A stretch of DNA of 64,000 nt from JBDROU01 sp043809745 [NCBI: bacterium] (lineage in GTDB: Bacteria > Elusimicrobiota > JBDRMW01), in NCBI GenBank assembly GCA_043809745.1, contig JBDROU010000080.1, forward strand, positions 1 through 64,000. The letters are read 5' to 3'. Each line of letters opens with the position of its first letter. Within the stretch, counting starts at the first letter, position 1. Of this stretch, positions 7,216 to 15,629 are shown piece by piece. The notes beneath the pieces are model-generated. The model saw nothing but the letters and a program-made list of their open reading frames with translations. It was not told the origin of the DNA and ran no database searches. The translations under genes were made by a program, and so were the position numbers.

Positions 7216-7662
7216 CTATTTCGCTAATCCTTCAGCTGCTCCAATCTCAGTCATTGTTTTACCGTTATAAGCCTCTATGCCTATCATAATCCAAGGAACG
7301 ATATTTACAATTGGGACCAGATACAACCATTCAAGTGCACGTATTTTTCTCTGATCCAACTGTTCACCAACACGAGGGCCTATACAACAGCTTGCCAGAA
7401 AACCACCAAAGCCGTTATCCGAACCTTGATAAATACCAGATATACAGCTCCCGATAGGTGCTGCGACAATATTTACGGCAAAACGCACCCATTCGATTGT
7501 TTTTATTTCAATATTTTCGTTCATCTCTAACCCAATACGAGGGCCTATACAGCAACTTCCGAACATCGGTTTTATTCCTCCTTCAGCAGCCAAAATAACA
7601 GGACTTCCAATACTGCCCAGAAAGAGAACAACAGAAACGCAAACTACTATGTATCTTTTCAT
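7216..7662 (-). CDS. Secreted/membrane protein with duplicated SCCIGPR motif
   Basis: A 148-residue protein with an N-terminal signal sequence (~1-25). Two copies of a module follow. The first is near residues 35-58 (GSCCIGPRIGLEMN... then IKTIEW) and the second near 90-113 (ASCCIGPRVGEQLD... then IRALEW). Each is followed by a hydrophobic, Gly/Pro-rich segment. The twin Cys-Cys in a hydrophobic frame suggests a membrane hairpin or metal site. It has its own promoter, a very strong ribosome binding site (AAAGGAGGTGA) and its own terminator, so it is probably abundant. I do not know the family's function. Confidence 0.65.
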   Translation of the reverse strand: MKRYIVVCVSVVLFLGSIGSPVILAAEGGIKPMFGSCCIGPRIGLEMNENIEIKTIEWVRFAVNIVAAPIGSCISGIYQGSDNGFGGFLASCCIGPRVGEQLDQRKIRALEWLYLVPIVNIVPWIMIGIEAYNGKTMTEIGAAEGLAK

Positions 7663-7689
7663 AAATCACCTCCTTTCTACTTAAAATTC

Positions 7690-7717
7690 ATTGTATTAAA
7701 AAACTCATCATTTGCAA
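7690..7717 (-). promoter_or_regulatory. Promoter of the SCCIGPR protein gene
   Basis: On the minus strand TTGCAA (complement of 7712-7717), a 16-base spacer and TACAAT (complement of 7690-7695) form a reasonable sigma70 promoter. It lies 28 bases upstream of the ATG at 7662. Confidence 0.5.
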
Positions 7718-7729
7718 ATAAATATAATA

Positions 7730-8974
7730 TTAGCGAGGTCGATATTCAAACAAACTATCTTCATAAAGCTCATCTAAAGTCAGCCTGCTTAATGTTAAAT
7801 TCTCTTCTATATAATTTGCTTCCACTTGCAAACGAGCAACAATTTCAATCGGTATATATCTATCATCAATCTCCTTAAACTTGTTATATTTTGTTTGTGA
7901 TACTAAATCATTATTATCATCAAAGATTTCAACAGCTTTCACTATATAGTTATCTTTTGTTATTTTTACAAGCATCTTCGAAAGAAATTTACTTTTCCTA
8001 GAAGGTTTCATTTCAATAATATAACAACCATCGTAATCCCCTAACCGCTCTAGGACAAAATCCCCAGGTATATTGCGAAGCGGAAACAAAGGCAAATAAT
8101 CTGATATGTATTTATGAATATCATCGAGCTTTTTTGCTGATTTGACATTGGGAGAATAAAACCACGAATCTTTTCCATCGCTCATCAGAGTTGCATTAGT
8201 TGGCTCCAGTGTTTCAAGACGGTAGCAATTCGGATCGCGGTATACAAATTTTATTTCAGAATTCAAACTTGATGCCCCATTAATAACCATTTTAACAATT
8301 CTTCCGGATAGCGATTTAATGGCTTTTGTTCTTTCACGAGCTTTCTTTACTATTTCTTGTGCATCTAGCTTATCATTCACAATTTTTGCGCTGCTGATAT
8401 TTAATTTTTCATTATCAAAATTGAATGAAGCTTTCTGAGCTTTAATAAAATCGACATCCTTTTGAGGTCTGGATATTTCTGTCCGCGCTTGAACCACATC
8501 CGGACACTCCCTCTTCACTTTTCTGTATTCACGATATGCTTTAATGAAGCGGCCCTTTCTGTAATATACAGAAACGAGGTTCAGTTTTGCTTTGCTATAT
8601 TCAGGATTCACTTCAAGTGCCTTTAGAAAAGCTACTTCAGCCTTATCCCAATCGTGGCATGCATAATAGAGTGTCCCTAAATTATTATAGGCTCTCGCTG
8701 AATGAGAATCGAGCGATATCGATTTCAAAAAAGACTCCTCAGCTTTAGAAAATTCACCGATCTTAAAGAATGCAAAACCAAGATCGTTATATATCTTCGC
8801 ATCCTGGTTTTGTTCAATCGCTTTCTCATAATACTGAATGGATTCACTATAACATCCTGTTGAAGAAAGCTCATCAGCTCTTTTGTAAAAATCCATAGTA
8901 GATTGTGCAATGGCAGATCCGCAAAACATTGAAATTAAAAACGTTATTTTAAAATATATTTTAAGGAAGTTCAT
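7730..8974 (-). CDS. TPR protein with C-terminal LolA-like lipoprotein-binding domain
   Basis: A 414-residue secreted protein. It has a signal peptide (~1-24, ending GSAIAQ) and three to four tetratricopeptide repeats at about 27-150 (AKIYNDLGFAFFKIGEF, ARAYNNLGTLYYACHDW, SKAKLNLVSVYYRKGRF). A LolA/LolB-like half-barrel spans about 205-414 (SLSGRIVKMVING, YRLETLEPTNATLMSDGKDSWFYSP). LolA carries lipoproteins across the periplasm. Fusion to TPRs is unusual. The gene overlaps the upstream TPR gene by 14 bases and sits with a YidD-like gene, which suggests an envelope-assembly cluster. The function is inferred from domains only. Confidence 0.7.
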   Translation of the reverse strand: MNFLKIYFKITFLISMFCGSAIAQSTMDFYKRADELSSTGCYSESIQYYEKAIEQNQDAKIYNDLGFAFFKIGEFSKAEESFLKSISLDSHSARAYNNLGTLYYACHDWDKAEVAFLKALEVNPEYSKAKLNLVSVYYRKGRFIKAYREYRKVKRECPDVVQARTEISRPQKDVDFIKAQKASFNFDNEKLNISSAKIVNDKLDAQEIVKKARERTKAIKSLSGRIVKMVINGASSLNSEIKFVYRDPNCYRLETLEPTNATLMSDGKDSWFYSPNVKSAKKLDDIHKYISDYLPLFPLRNIPGDFVLERLGDYDGCYIIEMKPSRKSKFLSKMLVKITKDNYIVKAVEIFDDNNDLVSQTKYNKFKEIDDRYIPIEIVARLQVEANYIEENLTLSRLTLDELYEDSLFEYRPR

Positions 8975-9812
8975 ATGTCATGTTCGGGGATTCTAAACCC
9001 GTTTCCTCCAAAAACTCAAAGTATCTCTCAGTACGCACCTTGTTGGTCCGATGTGCTGAACCAATGCCAGTATATATATTTCCTGAATACCATCCAAGCT
9101 CAAAAACGGAAAAAACCCAACCGGCAGCCTTATTATCATTCCTAAAACTATCATATATGGCAAAACCGAATGCTGCATTAATAAGAAACGATACTATCCC
9201 ATCCCCCCAACGTCCTGCATAAACCTGACCAGCGCCCGGCAACAAAAAGGAAAGCCATCCGGCTATTCTAGGAGATTTCTTAGGGAGCATACTCCCTTCT
9301 CTAATATTCTGCACCATAACTTCTGTCGCCCCATGCTCTTCTTGAAATTGAGCTGCATCTAGCCAACAATTTTGGGAAAGATAACTCCAAGTAATAAGCG
9401 ACTTTGCGCTCACAGCCAGCGAACCATCTGCACCTTCATTAAATGCATTCGAAGCTTCTTCTATAGCCAATGAATACCGCTTTTCATGATAATAACATTT
9501 GGCAAGTGCAATATATGTTGCATACTTTACACTAGCCAACAACGATCCCTCCAAAATCTCATTAAGTATTCCTTCTGCTTTCCCGAACTCTTTCATTGAA
9601 GCATATGCCATAGCAAGCTTCAGTGAAACCAAGCCACCTTTATTTATAAAAGGATAGGAGTAAATAACACGGTAATATTCAGTTACTGCTCTTGAAAATT
9701 CAGATTTCTTATATAAATAATCAGCAAATGCCAATGTCGCTTCTGATTCTTTTGCATATAATGAAGTGCTAATCACAAGTAATAAAATTATCCCCAATAC
9801 TTTTTTTACCAA
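8961..9812 (-). CDS. TPR-containing protein with C-terminal membrane segments (DUF5683-like)
   Basis: A 283-residue protein with an N-terminal signal or anchor (~4-20). TPR-like helices span about 25-150 (AVTEYYRVIYSYPF, GKAEGILNEIL, YSLAIEEASNAF). Two hydrophobic hairpins follow at about 185-250 with GWLSFLLPGAGQVYAGRWGDG. That LPGAGQ.YAG motif is typical of small membrane proteins of the DUF5683/TM2-like type. The start is TTG at 9812 with GGAGG upstream, overlapping the YidD gene stop. It is probably co-translated with the YidD-like and TPR-LolA genes. The role is unknown; envelope biogenesis is suggested by context. Confidence 0.6.
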   Translation of the reverse strand: MVKKVLGIILLLVISTSLYAKESEATLAFADYLYKKSEFSRAVTEYYRVIYSYPFINKGGLVSLKLAMAYASMKEFGKAEGILNEILEGSLLASVKYATYIALAKCYYHEKRYSLAIEEASNAFNEGADGSLAVSAKSLITWSYLSQNCWLDAAQFQEEHGATEVMVQNIREGSMLPKKSPRIAGWLSFLLPGAGQVYAGRWGDGIVSFLINAAFGFAIYDSFRNDNKAAGWVFSVFELGWYSGNIYTGIGSAHRTNKVRTERYFEFLEETGLESPNMTYELP

Positions 9813-10162
9813 AAGTTATTATCCTCCACTAAATCAATAAGTCGGCCATGTTCTATAGGGTAGTTTCCATAAAAAGCGCAGTAATGACACCTTTGTATTC
9901 TGTCAAACGACATGATTGTCCCGCGCAACATACCGCACTGTTTTATTGAGAGTTGGCTATATTTTGAACAGGTAGGATAATAAGCGCACCGAGAACTGTC
10001 AGCGGGAGAAATGTATTTTATATATGTATTGAAAATGAATTTTACCATCAATTTAGGCAGAGAAGTTTCGTACAAGCTTTTCTCATCGTATCCTTCAGAA
10101 AGCGACGAAGTATTCAATAAAAAAAGCATTATAACCACACTGCTAATGACTTTTCCCATCAT
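9806..10162 (-). CDS. yidD: YidD-like membrane-insertion factor with signal sequence
   Basis: A 118-residue protein. The core (~35-105) has the YidD pattern YIKYISPADSSRCAYYPTCSKYSQLSI with the conserved cysteines, then CHYCAFYGNYP. YidD helps YidC insert membrane proteins. Standard YidD is 70-90 residues; this one has an extra N-terminal hydrophobic signal-like segment (~1-23). It is also not beside rnpA, rpmH or yidC, where YidD is usually found. It may therefore be a specialised paralogue acting with the two genes downstream. No strong ribosome binding site is seen before ATGATG. Confidence 0.75.
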   Translation of the reverse strand: MMGKVISSVVIMLFLLNTSSLSEGYDEKSLYETSLPKLMVKFIFNTYIKYISPADSSRCAYYPTCSKYSQLSIKQCGMLRGTIMSFDRIQRCHYCAFYGNYPIEHGRLIDLVEDNNFW

Positions 10163-10403
10163 TCTTGTTTCCGAACCATTCTAATGTATTATATTATTGC
10201 AATTGCTTAGCTTATTCTTAATATACATATTTCAATTAGATTTATCAACAATATTTTAAATTTTTTAGTGCCAACTTTTTGAGTAGCCTCCATCATTTTG
10301 CTTCCAAAATATTTTACAATACTTATAATTAAACATCCTTCTAATAGAAACAACTAAAATAAATAAGATTAAGCAATCAAGAATTGTTCTTCGTAATTTA
10401 ACT

Positions 10404-13283
10404 CTAAAAGCTGGGGCCTAGGGTGAAATAGAAAATTGAGCCTTTGATATCCGTTCTTTTTACCCAATCAAAATTGAGGTTCAGCTGAAAGGTTTGTAAA
10501 ACGAATGTGTAAAAATGCAGGCCTAATCCTGCTGAGTTCATAACTTCATTTGATTCTATGTTTTTAATTTCGCTGTGTTTCTCCCATCCATAGCCTACAT
10601 CTGTAAATATGGCCAAATTAAGACTCTTAAAAAATAAGTCCGGAAAAAAATACCACATATAATAATTCCAATCCCTAGCTATAGGGAACTCCCATTTAAA
10701 ATTAGCTATCACCATCCGGCTGAATTTATACTGATCTGAATTTCTCGAGTATCCCTTAACGCGATCTATCCCGCCCAATCGAAACACACCCTGATTGGGA
10801 CCGTAGCTTACCCCGCCCATAAGCCTTGTTGTTATAACAGATTGAGGGCCTGTAGGAAACAATTTCGCAGCTTCTATTATATGGTTCTTATACTTATAAT
10901 CTGAATTTAGGCTGTCATAATCAGAAAACTCATAAGTAAACCTTAATCTATGGCCCGAGGTTAAAAGTAGATACTTTCCGGTTGTCGTATCCCTGTTGAG
11001 GTTTGCCGAAATAACATTCTCTCTATCATGAATTGAGTAGTTATTCTCATCTTTATACCTTTCTTTTCGGTATAATGTAGTTCCCTGAATTATTAAACTG
11101 TTGATCCTGCTGAATGGGTACTCCATTGCAATAAACTGAGCATGCTCCAACCTTTTATCTTTACGGTCCAGATCCCTGTAGTAGTTCTCACCGCCCGCTC
11201 CGACGATTATGCTCGGCCTGAATCTCAAATATGAGTATATGAAATTGTAATCCAATATATCATCATCAGAACCATAAGTTGCCGCTGCTTGAATCTGATG
11301 ATTGCCTAAATATTCAGATGCTTGATAATAAAGAGATCCGAAGAATCCGTCTAAAGAGGAATAGAACAAAATAGGGAACATTAAATCGGTTGAGGCCTTA
11401 AAACGATACTTGCTGCCGCTGCGTCTAATTAAATCTATATCATTATACGCTTCTTTTTCATACTTTATAGGAAGCTCATCTTGAGAATATTCTTCTTTAC
11501 CTGAAGCTGTCTTTACAACAGCATATTTTTCCAACGACCCTATATAAATATGTTTTTCCCCGCCTCTATAAGAAGAAAATGCTATAATTTTCCCGTCTGG
11601 AGAGATTGCAGGATTAAAATTACCGCCGATAATCTCAGTTAATTTTTCAACATTATTGCCGTTTATGTCTGAACGGTAGATATTGTAAATAAAATCTTGA
11701 TTGTTTATGAAGTAAAGCTTTTCCCCGTCTGGGGACACCTCAGGATTTATCTCATCTTGCTGCAAAAAAGTTAAACGTTCAGCCTTCTGATTTAAAATGT
11801 TTAATTTATACAAATCTTTTTGGAAATTGTTGCAGCCATTGGTTTGATTATCACTCTCGGATGAATATATAATATGGCCTGAATCCGCAAAAACTGGATA
11901 AGAATCGAGAAAAGTATCATCTGTTAGTTGTTTAATTTTATGTCCCTTAATGTCTGACATATAAATATCAGTAATCGAGTCCTTCATCCCCACAAACACA
12001 ATTCTCTCCCCGTCAGGCGAATATGCAGGGGATTTCACTTCATCAAGCTTAAACTTAAGTTTTCTTAGTTTCTTTCTTTTAAGGTTGTACTTGTATATAT
12101 AGCTCCTCTGTTTATTTTCTCCTGCAAATAATAACCAGTTGCCGTCGGGACTTATATCTAATGCATGTTCCTCGCTATAAATACGTTCTATCTTGTCAAA
12201 ATCACTGCCCAGCACATACTCTGTTTCAAGAGTATCTAAATCCGTAATATATATCGCGTTATACCCCTTCTTATCCGTGACAAATGCTATCCTCTTACCG
12301 TCAGGAAAAAACACAGGGCTTGTATTAAATTCAGGCAGAGCGCTTTTCTTGCTTACAGGATTTCCGTAGAATGCCGGTTCATGCAGTTGATTCAAGTACG
12401 GGAGGTACTTCTCGTCCATATACTCCATAAAGCGCCAATTAAATGTAAATACATCTTGCCCAACCAGCTCAGATAGAGTTCCACTAGCATCAAACTTGTT
12501 TTTAGCGATAGGTAATATGTATTTAATCTTCTCACGTCCATATTCATCTACTATAAAATCTATAATCGATTGACTCTGTTTATAAGCAAGAGTTATCTGG
12601 TGCGGTTTCAGATGATTAAAATTATGAAGATGTACAACAGGTATTAATCCCTTACTTGTAACAGCATCCCTTAGATACATATCTCTAACCGTTTTATCCA
12701 TATCAAATGTACTATATTCTGCAGCCCCTTCCATGATCCACAAAGGATAGAAAAATGACTTTAGCAGCCTTGCGGATTTCCAAAATCCGCCATAAAGCAG
12801 ATTAAATTGTATTACATGGGTATATTCATGCTTAATAACCTGATTTAGCCAAAATTCCGATCCATCATTAAAAATAGTAAAGCGGTTCTTAAATGCCTCA
12901 GTTAATCCTCCGGTCCCCTCACCTACATCGGCAATATTTGTTTGCTCAAATTCATTATGATTGGAATATATAATAAATGGGGTTTTGGCTTTAGGAAAGT
13001 AATTATATACTTCACCAACTTCTTTATACGTATCCTCTAAAACTTCAGCTACCCGTTGAAGTATTGGTTTCGATTTGTCGTAGTAGTAGATGTCAAAATG
13101 CTCTGTGGATGTAAGCTTCCATTTAAAATCCTCAACCCTTACGCTATGCATTAAAGCAGACTCTAAAGGTTTGAATGATAATAATGAAACTGAAATAATA
13201 ATCAGAGTTAGGTATTTAGAATTTATATTAATATTAGATAGGCTGTAATTTTTCTTTGCATTGAGAAAAATTTTATTAATCAT
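10404..13283 (-). CDS. Peptidase-MA-like / TolB-propeller / surface-antigen barrel fusion protein
   Basis: A 959-residue protein in three parts. After a hydrophobic export segment (~24-40) comes a gluzincin-type domain (~50-290) with HEYTH at 152-156 and the downstream glutamate in WIMEGAAEY. Next is a WD40/TolB-like propeller (~310-600) with repeated SPDG..I.F motifs (DISPDGNWLLFAG, YSPDGERIVFVG, AISPDGKIIAFSS). The last ~320 residues form an Omp85/surface-antigen-type barrel with FRLGGIDRVKGYSRN and a terminal aromatic strand. I chose ATG 13283, which overlaps the rpsA stop; an upstream in-frame start lies at 13328. It may be a surface or periplasmic protease anchored in the outer membrane. 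The substrate is unknown. Confidence 0.75.
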   Translation of the reverse strand: MINKIFLNAKKNYSLSNININSKYLTLIIISVSLLSFKPLESALMHSVRVEDFKWKLTSTEHFDIYYYDKSKPILQRVAEVLEDTYKEVGEVYNYFPKAKTPFIIYSNHNEFEQTNIADVGEGTGGLTEAFKNRFTIFNDGSEFWLNQVIKHEYTHVIQFNLLYGGFWKSARLLKSFFYPLWIMEGAAEYSTFDMDKTVRDMYLRDAVTSKGLIPVVHLHNFNHLKPHQITLAYKQSQSIIDFIVDEYGREKIKYILPIAKNKFDASGTLSELVGQDVFTFNWRFMEYMDEKYLPYLNQLHEPAFYGNPVSKKSALPEFNTSPVFFPDGKRIAFVTDKKGYNAIYITDLDTLETEYVLGSDFDKIERIYSEEHALDISPDGNWLLFAGENKQRSYIYKYNLKRKKLRKLKFKLDEVKSPAYSPDGERIVFVGMKDSITDIYMSDIKGHKIKQLTDDTFLDSYPVFADSGHIIYSSESDNQTNGCNNFQKDLYKLNILNQKAERLTFLQQDEINPEVSPDGEKLYFINNQDFIYNIYRSDINGNNVEKLTEIIGGNFNPAISPDGKIIAFSSYRGGEKHIYIGSLEKYAVVKTASGKEEYSQDELPIKYEKEAYNDIDLIRRSGSKYRFKASTDLMFPILFYSSLDGFFGSLYYQASEYLGNHQIQAAATYGSDDDILDYNFIYSYLRFRPSIIVGAGGENYYRDLDRKDKRLEHAQFIAMEYPFSRINSLIIQGTTLYRKERYKDENNYSIHDRENVISANLNRDTTTGKYLLLTSGHRLRFTYEFSDYDSLNSDYKYKNHIIEAAKLFPTGPQSVITTRLMGGVSYGPNQGVFRLGGIDRVKGYSRNSDQYKFSRMVIANFKWEFPIARDWNYYMWYFFPDLFFKSLNLAIFTDVGYGWEKHSEIKNIESNEVMNSAGLGLHFYTFVLQTFQLNLNFDWVKRTDIKGSIFYFTLGPSF

Positions 13284-14955
13284 CCGTGGTGTTTTGCCCC
13301 AGCAAATCACCCAAAGTAGGACGTTCATTGTTATTAAGATACTTGTTCATTTCCTGTTTCTGAATGTCTTTCTCGTACTTTTTCATTGAGAGGTCAATTG
13401 TCCTCTCATTGGTATTTACAGCTATAATCTTTGCTGTAATTTGCTGTTTTTCATGTATTGCATCTTTTGGATGCTTTAATCTGCTCTTTGGATCATCAGT
13501 TTCAAAATATATTTCAGAAATATGCAAAAAGGCATCAATGCCGGTCTCAAGATTTACAAATGCACCGTAATTCATGATCTTTTTTACTGTGCCGTTTACC
13601 ACGACACCAGTTTTATACTTCTTAAACGGATTCTCCTTAAGCTCTTTTAAGCTCAATGAAATTTTTTCTTCTTCTACATTTACCCCAATTACTGCTACTT
13701 CAACTGACTTCCCCAAAGTTAAAACTTCCTTTGGGTGCTTAATCTTCCTTACCCAATCAATATCTGACACATGTATCAATCCCTCAACACCAATCTCCAA
13801 ATCAACGAAGGCGCCAAAAGGAACCATATGCGACACCTTTCCTGTAAGTCTCGTACCGGGTTTATATGATTCTTTTGCCTTCTCCCATGGATTTTCTTCT
13901 AAACGCTTTATTGAGAGTCCAATTTTTTCTTTGCCACGATCTATAGTAATAACCTTGGCTCTAATTGAATCACCGGTTTTATATCGTTTGCTTATATTTA
14001 GGTTTTTATCCCGCCAGGAAAACTCACTTGTATGAGCTAAACCCTCAACCCCTTTATCAACAGTGATAAAAGCACCGAAATTGGTTATAGAGCTTATAAC
14101 ACCTTCGATAGTGCTTCCAACCGGGAAACGTTCTTCTATCCCATCCCAAGGATGAGGCAGTAAGGCCCTCCTGGATAAGAAAATCTTGCCTTCCTCTTTA
14201 TTAAGGCCAATTACCTTAAGTTCAAGCTCCTGGTCTATCTCAATATTTCCCTTAAACCTCACATTTTTGTCCCAGCTTAACTCTTTTTCGTGCAGTAATC
14301 CCTCAAACCCGTTAATATCTACAAAAGCCCCAAATTTAGAAACTCTTGTTACTCTTCCAGTAATAACATCACCAATATTCAGATTATTAAAGACCTTTTC
14401 CCTTACTTTATCTCTCTCTTCTTCAAGAATTTTTCTGCGCGATATTACAATATTATTCTTGTTTCTGACAGCTTCAATTATATAGAAGTCCAGATCCCTG
14501 CCAACCCAGCTTTTAACATCGCTTACCGGTCTAATGTCAATCTGACTTGCAGGTAAAAATGCTTCTAGGCCGTTCAAATCAACAATAAGCCCACCCTTGA
14601 TATGTTTCTCTATTCTACCTTTAATTGTCTCATTATTAGCCTTCTTCTCTAGTATAACATTCCATTTGCCAATTTCAAGTGCCTTTTTGAATGATATCCT
14701 GGGAAAGTTAGAATCCGTCACTGTTGAATAAACAAAAACCGATATTTTGCTGCCTAACTGCAAATTATTCAAAATCTCTTGAGGAAACTCCAATTTTGGG
14801 ATAATCCCCTCAGATTTCCTTCCAACATCTACAAGAACAGAATCTTCAGTAAAACCAACGATTTCTAATTCATTTATAGCGCCTCTTTGAGGTCTGGACT
14901 TTAGATTTTGCTCCTCTTCCGCAAGAATATCTTCCATTCTAATATTTTCATCCAT
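13276..14955 (-). CDS. rpsA: 30S ribosomal protein S1
   Basis: A 559-residue protein with six S1 RNA-binding repeats at about 28-95, 108-175, 193-262, 279-350, 366-437 and 451-525. Typical strands are VTRVSKFGAFVDI, ISSITNFGAFITV, VSHMVPFGAFVDL and VKKIMNYGAFVNL. S1 binds mRNA leaders and brings them to the 30S subunit. The length matches six-domain S1 proteins. The ribosome binding site is strong (AAAAAGGAGT). It follows plsC by about 50 bases. The next gene starts within its last codons, an unusual partner for rpsA. Confidence 0.95.
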   Translation of the reverse strand: MDENIRMEDILAEEEQNLKSRPQRGAINELEIVGFTEDSVLVDVGRKSEGIIPKLEFPQEILNNLQLGSKISVFVYSTVTDSNFPRISFKKALEIGKWNVILEKKANNETIKGRIEKHIKGGLIVDLNGLEAFLPASQIDIRPVSDVKSWVGRDLDFYIIEAVRNKNNIVISRRKILEEERDKVREKVFNNLNIGDVITGRVTRVSKFGAFVDINGFEGLLHEKELSWDKNVRFKGNIEIDQELELKVIGLNKEEGKIFLSRRALLPHPWDGIEERFPVGSTIEGVISSITNFGAFITVDKGVEGLAHTSEFSWRDKNLNISKRYKTGDSIRAKVITIDRGKEKIGLSIKRLEENPWEKAKESYKPGTRLTGKVSHMVPFGAFVDLEIGVEGLIHVSDIDWVRKIKHPKEVLTLGKSVEVAVIGVNVEEEKISLSLKELKENPFKKYKTGVVVNGTVKKIMNYGAFVNLETGIDAFLHISEIYFETDDPKSRLKHPKDAIHEKQQITAKIIAVNTNERTIDLSMKKYEKDIQKQEMNKYLNNNERPTLGDLLGQNTTDD

Positions 14956-15008
14956 TTAACTGACTCCTTTTTATTTAATTTACCTTATATTCGAATACAC
15001 TCTGCATA

Positions 15009-15626
15009 CTAATCTAATCTATATTTCTTGTACATCTGCTCTATTTCTTCCATAACTCTATCGGTAATTTCTTTATCACTTAATTCAGCTTTCTGAATGT
15101 TCTCAAAAGTTATGGGTTTTGAAAAATAAATTCGAATCTTTTTAAATCTCTTAATTTTATCAGATCCCATAATAAGCGTAGGAACAATGCTTGCCTTACT
15201 CTGCCTAGCCATGAATCCAACACCCTGTTTGGGCTTGCCCAATTTTCCAGGTTTATGTCTGGTTCCCTCTGGAAAAATGATCATTCCTCCGCCGTTTTCC
15301 AAAACGGTTAGAATCTCCCTGACGGCCTTGAAATCGGTTGAACCGCGGTTAACGCGTATAGCGTTTACCTGGGTAATCAACCAGCCAAAAAAAGGTATTT
15401 CAAACAGCTCTTTCTTAGCCGCGAAATGCAGCTCTCTTCTTACCGAACAACCTATTATAGGAGGATCTGCCAGAGATATATGATTTGAAGCAATGATTAC
15501 AGGGCCATTAAGAGGAACGTTTTCCGCGCCGATTGTCTCTCTTCTCCAAAACAAAAACACAGCTAATCTGAATAAATAATATCCAGATAAATATAATATT
15601 CTTTTTCCAAGCCTTCTAATATCCAT
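15009..15626 (-). CDS. plsC: 1-acyl-sn-glycerol-3-phosphate acyltransferase
   Basis: A 205-residue membrane-bound acyltransferase making phosphatidic acid. The catalytic NHxxxxD box is at His49/Asp54 (ASNHISLADPP). The substrate motifs FPEGTRHKPG (~120) and the V-P-T segment (ASIVPTLIMGSDK) are present. A hydrophobic N-terminal segment lies at ~10-27. It starts four bases after the aroA stop. In many genomes cmk lies between aroA and plsC; no cmk is present here. Confidence 0.9.
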   Translation of the reverse strand: MDIRRLGKRILYLSGYYLFRLAVFLFWRRETIGAENVPLNGPVIIASNHISLADPPIIGCSVRRELHFAAKKELFEIPFFGWLITQVNAIRVNRGSTDFKAVREILTVLENGGGMIIFPEGTRHKPGKLGKPKQGVGFMARQSKASIVPTLIMGSDKIKRFKKIRIYFSKPITFENIQKAELSDKEITDRVMEEIEQMYKKYRLD

Positions 15627-15629
15627 TTT

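Noticed and set aside
13284-13328. Longer start for the peptidase/barrel protein inside rpsA
   Set aside because: It adds 15 residues that are not a better signal sequence; the ATG overlapping the rpsA stop is typical of coupled genes.
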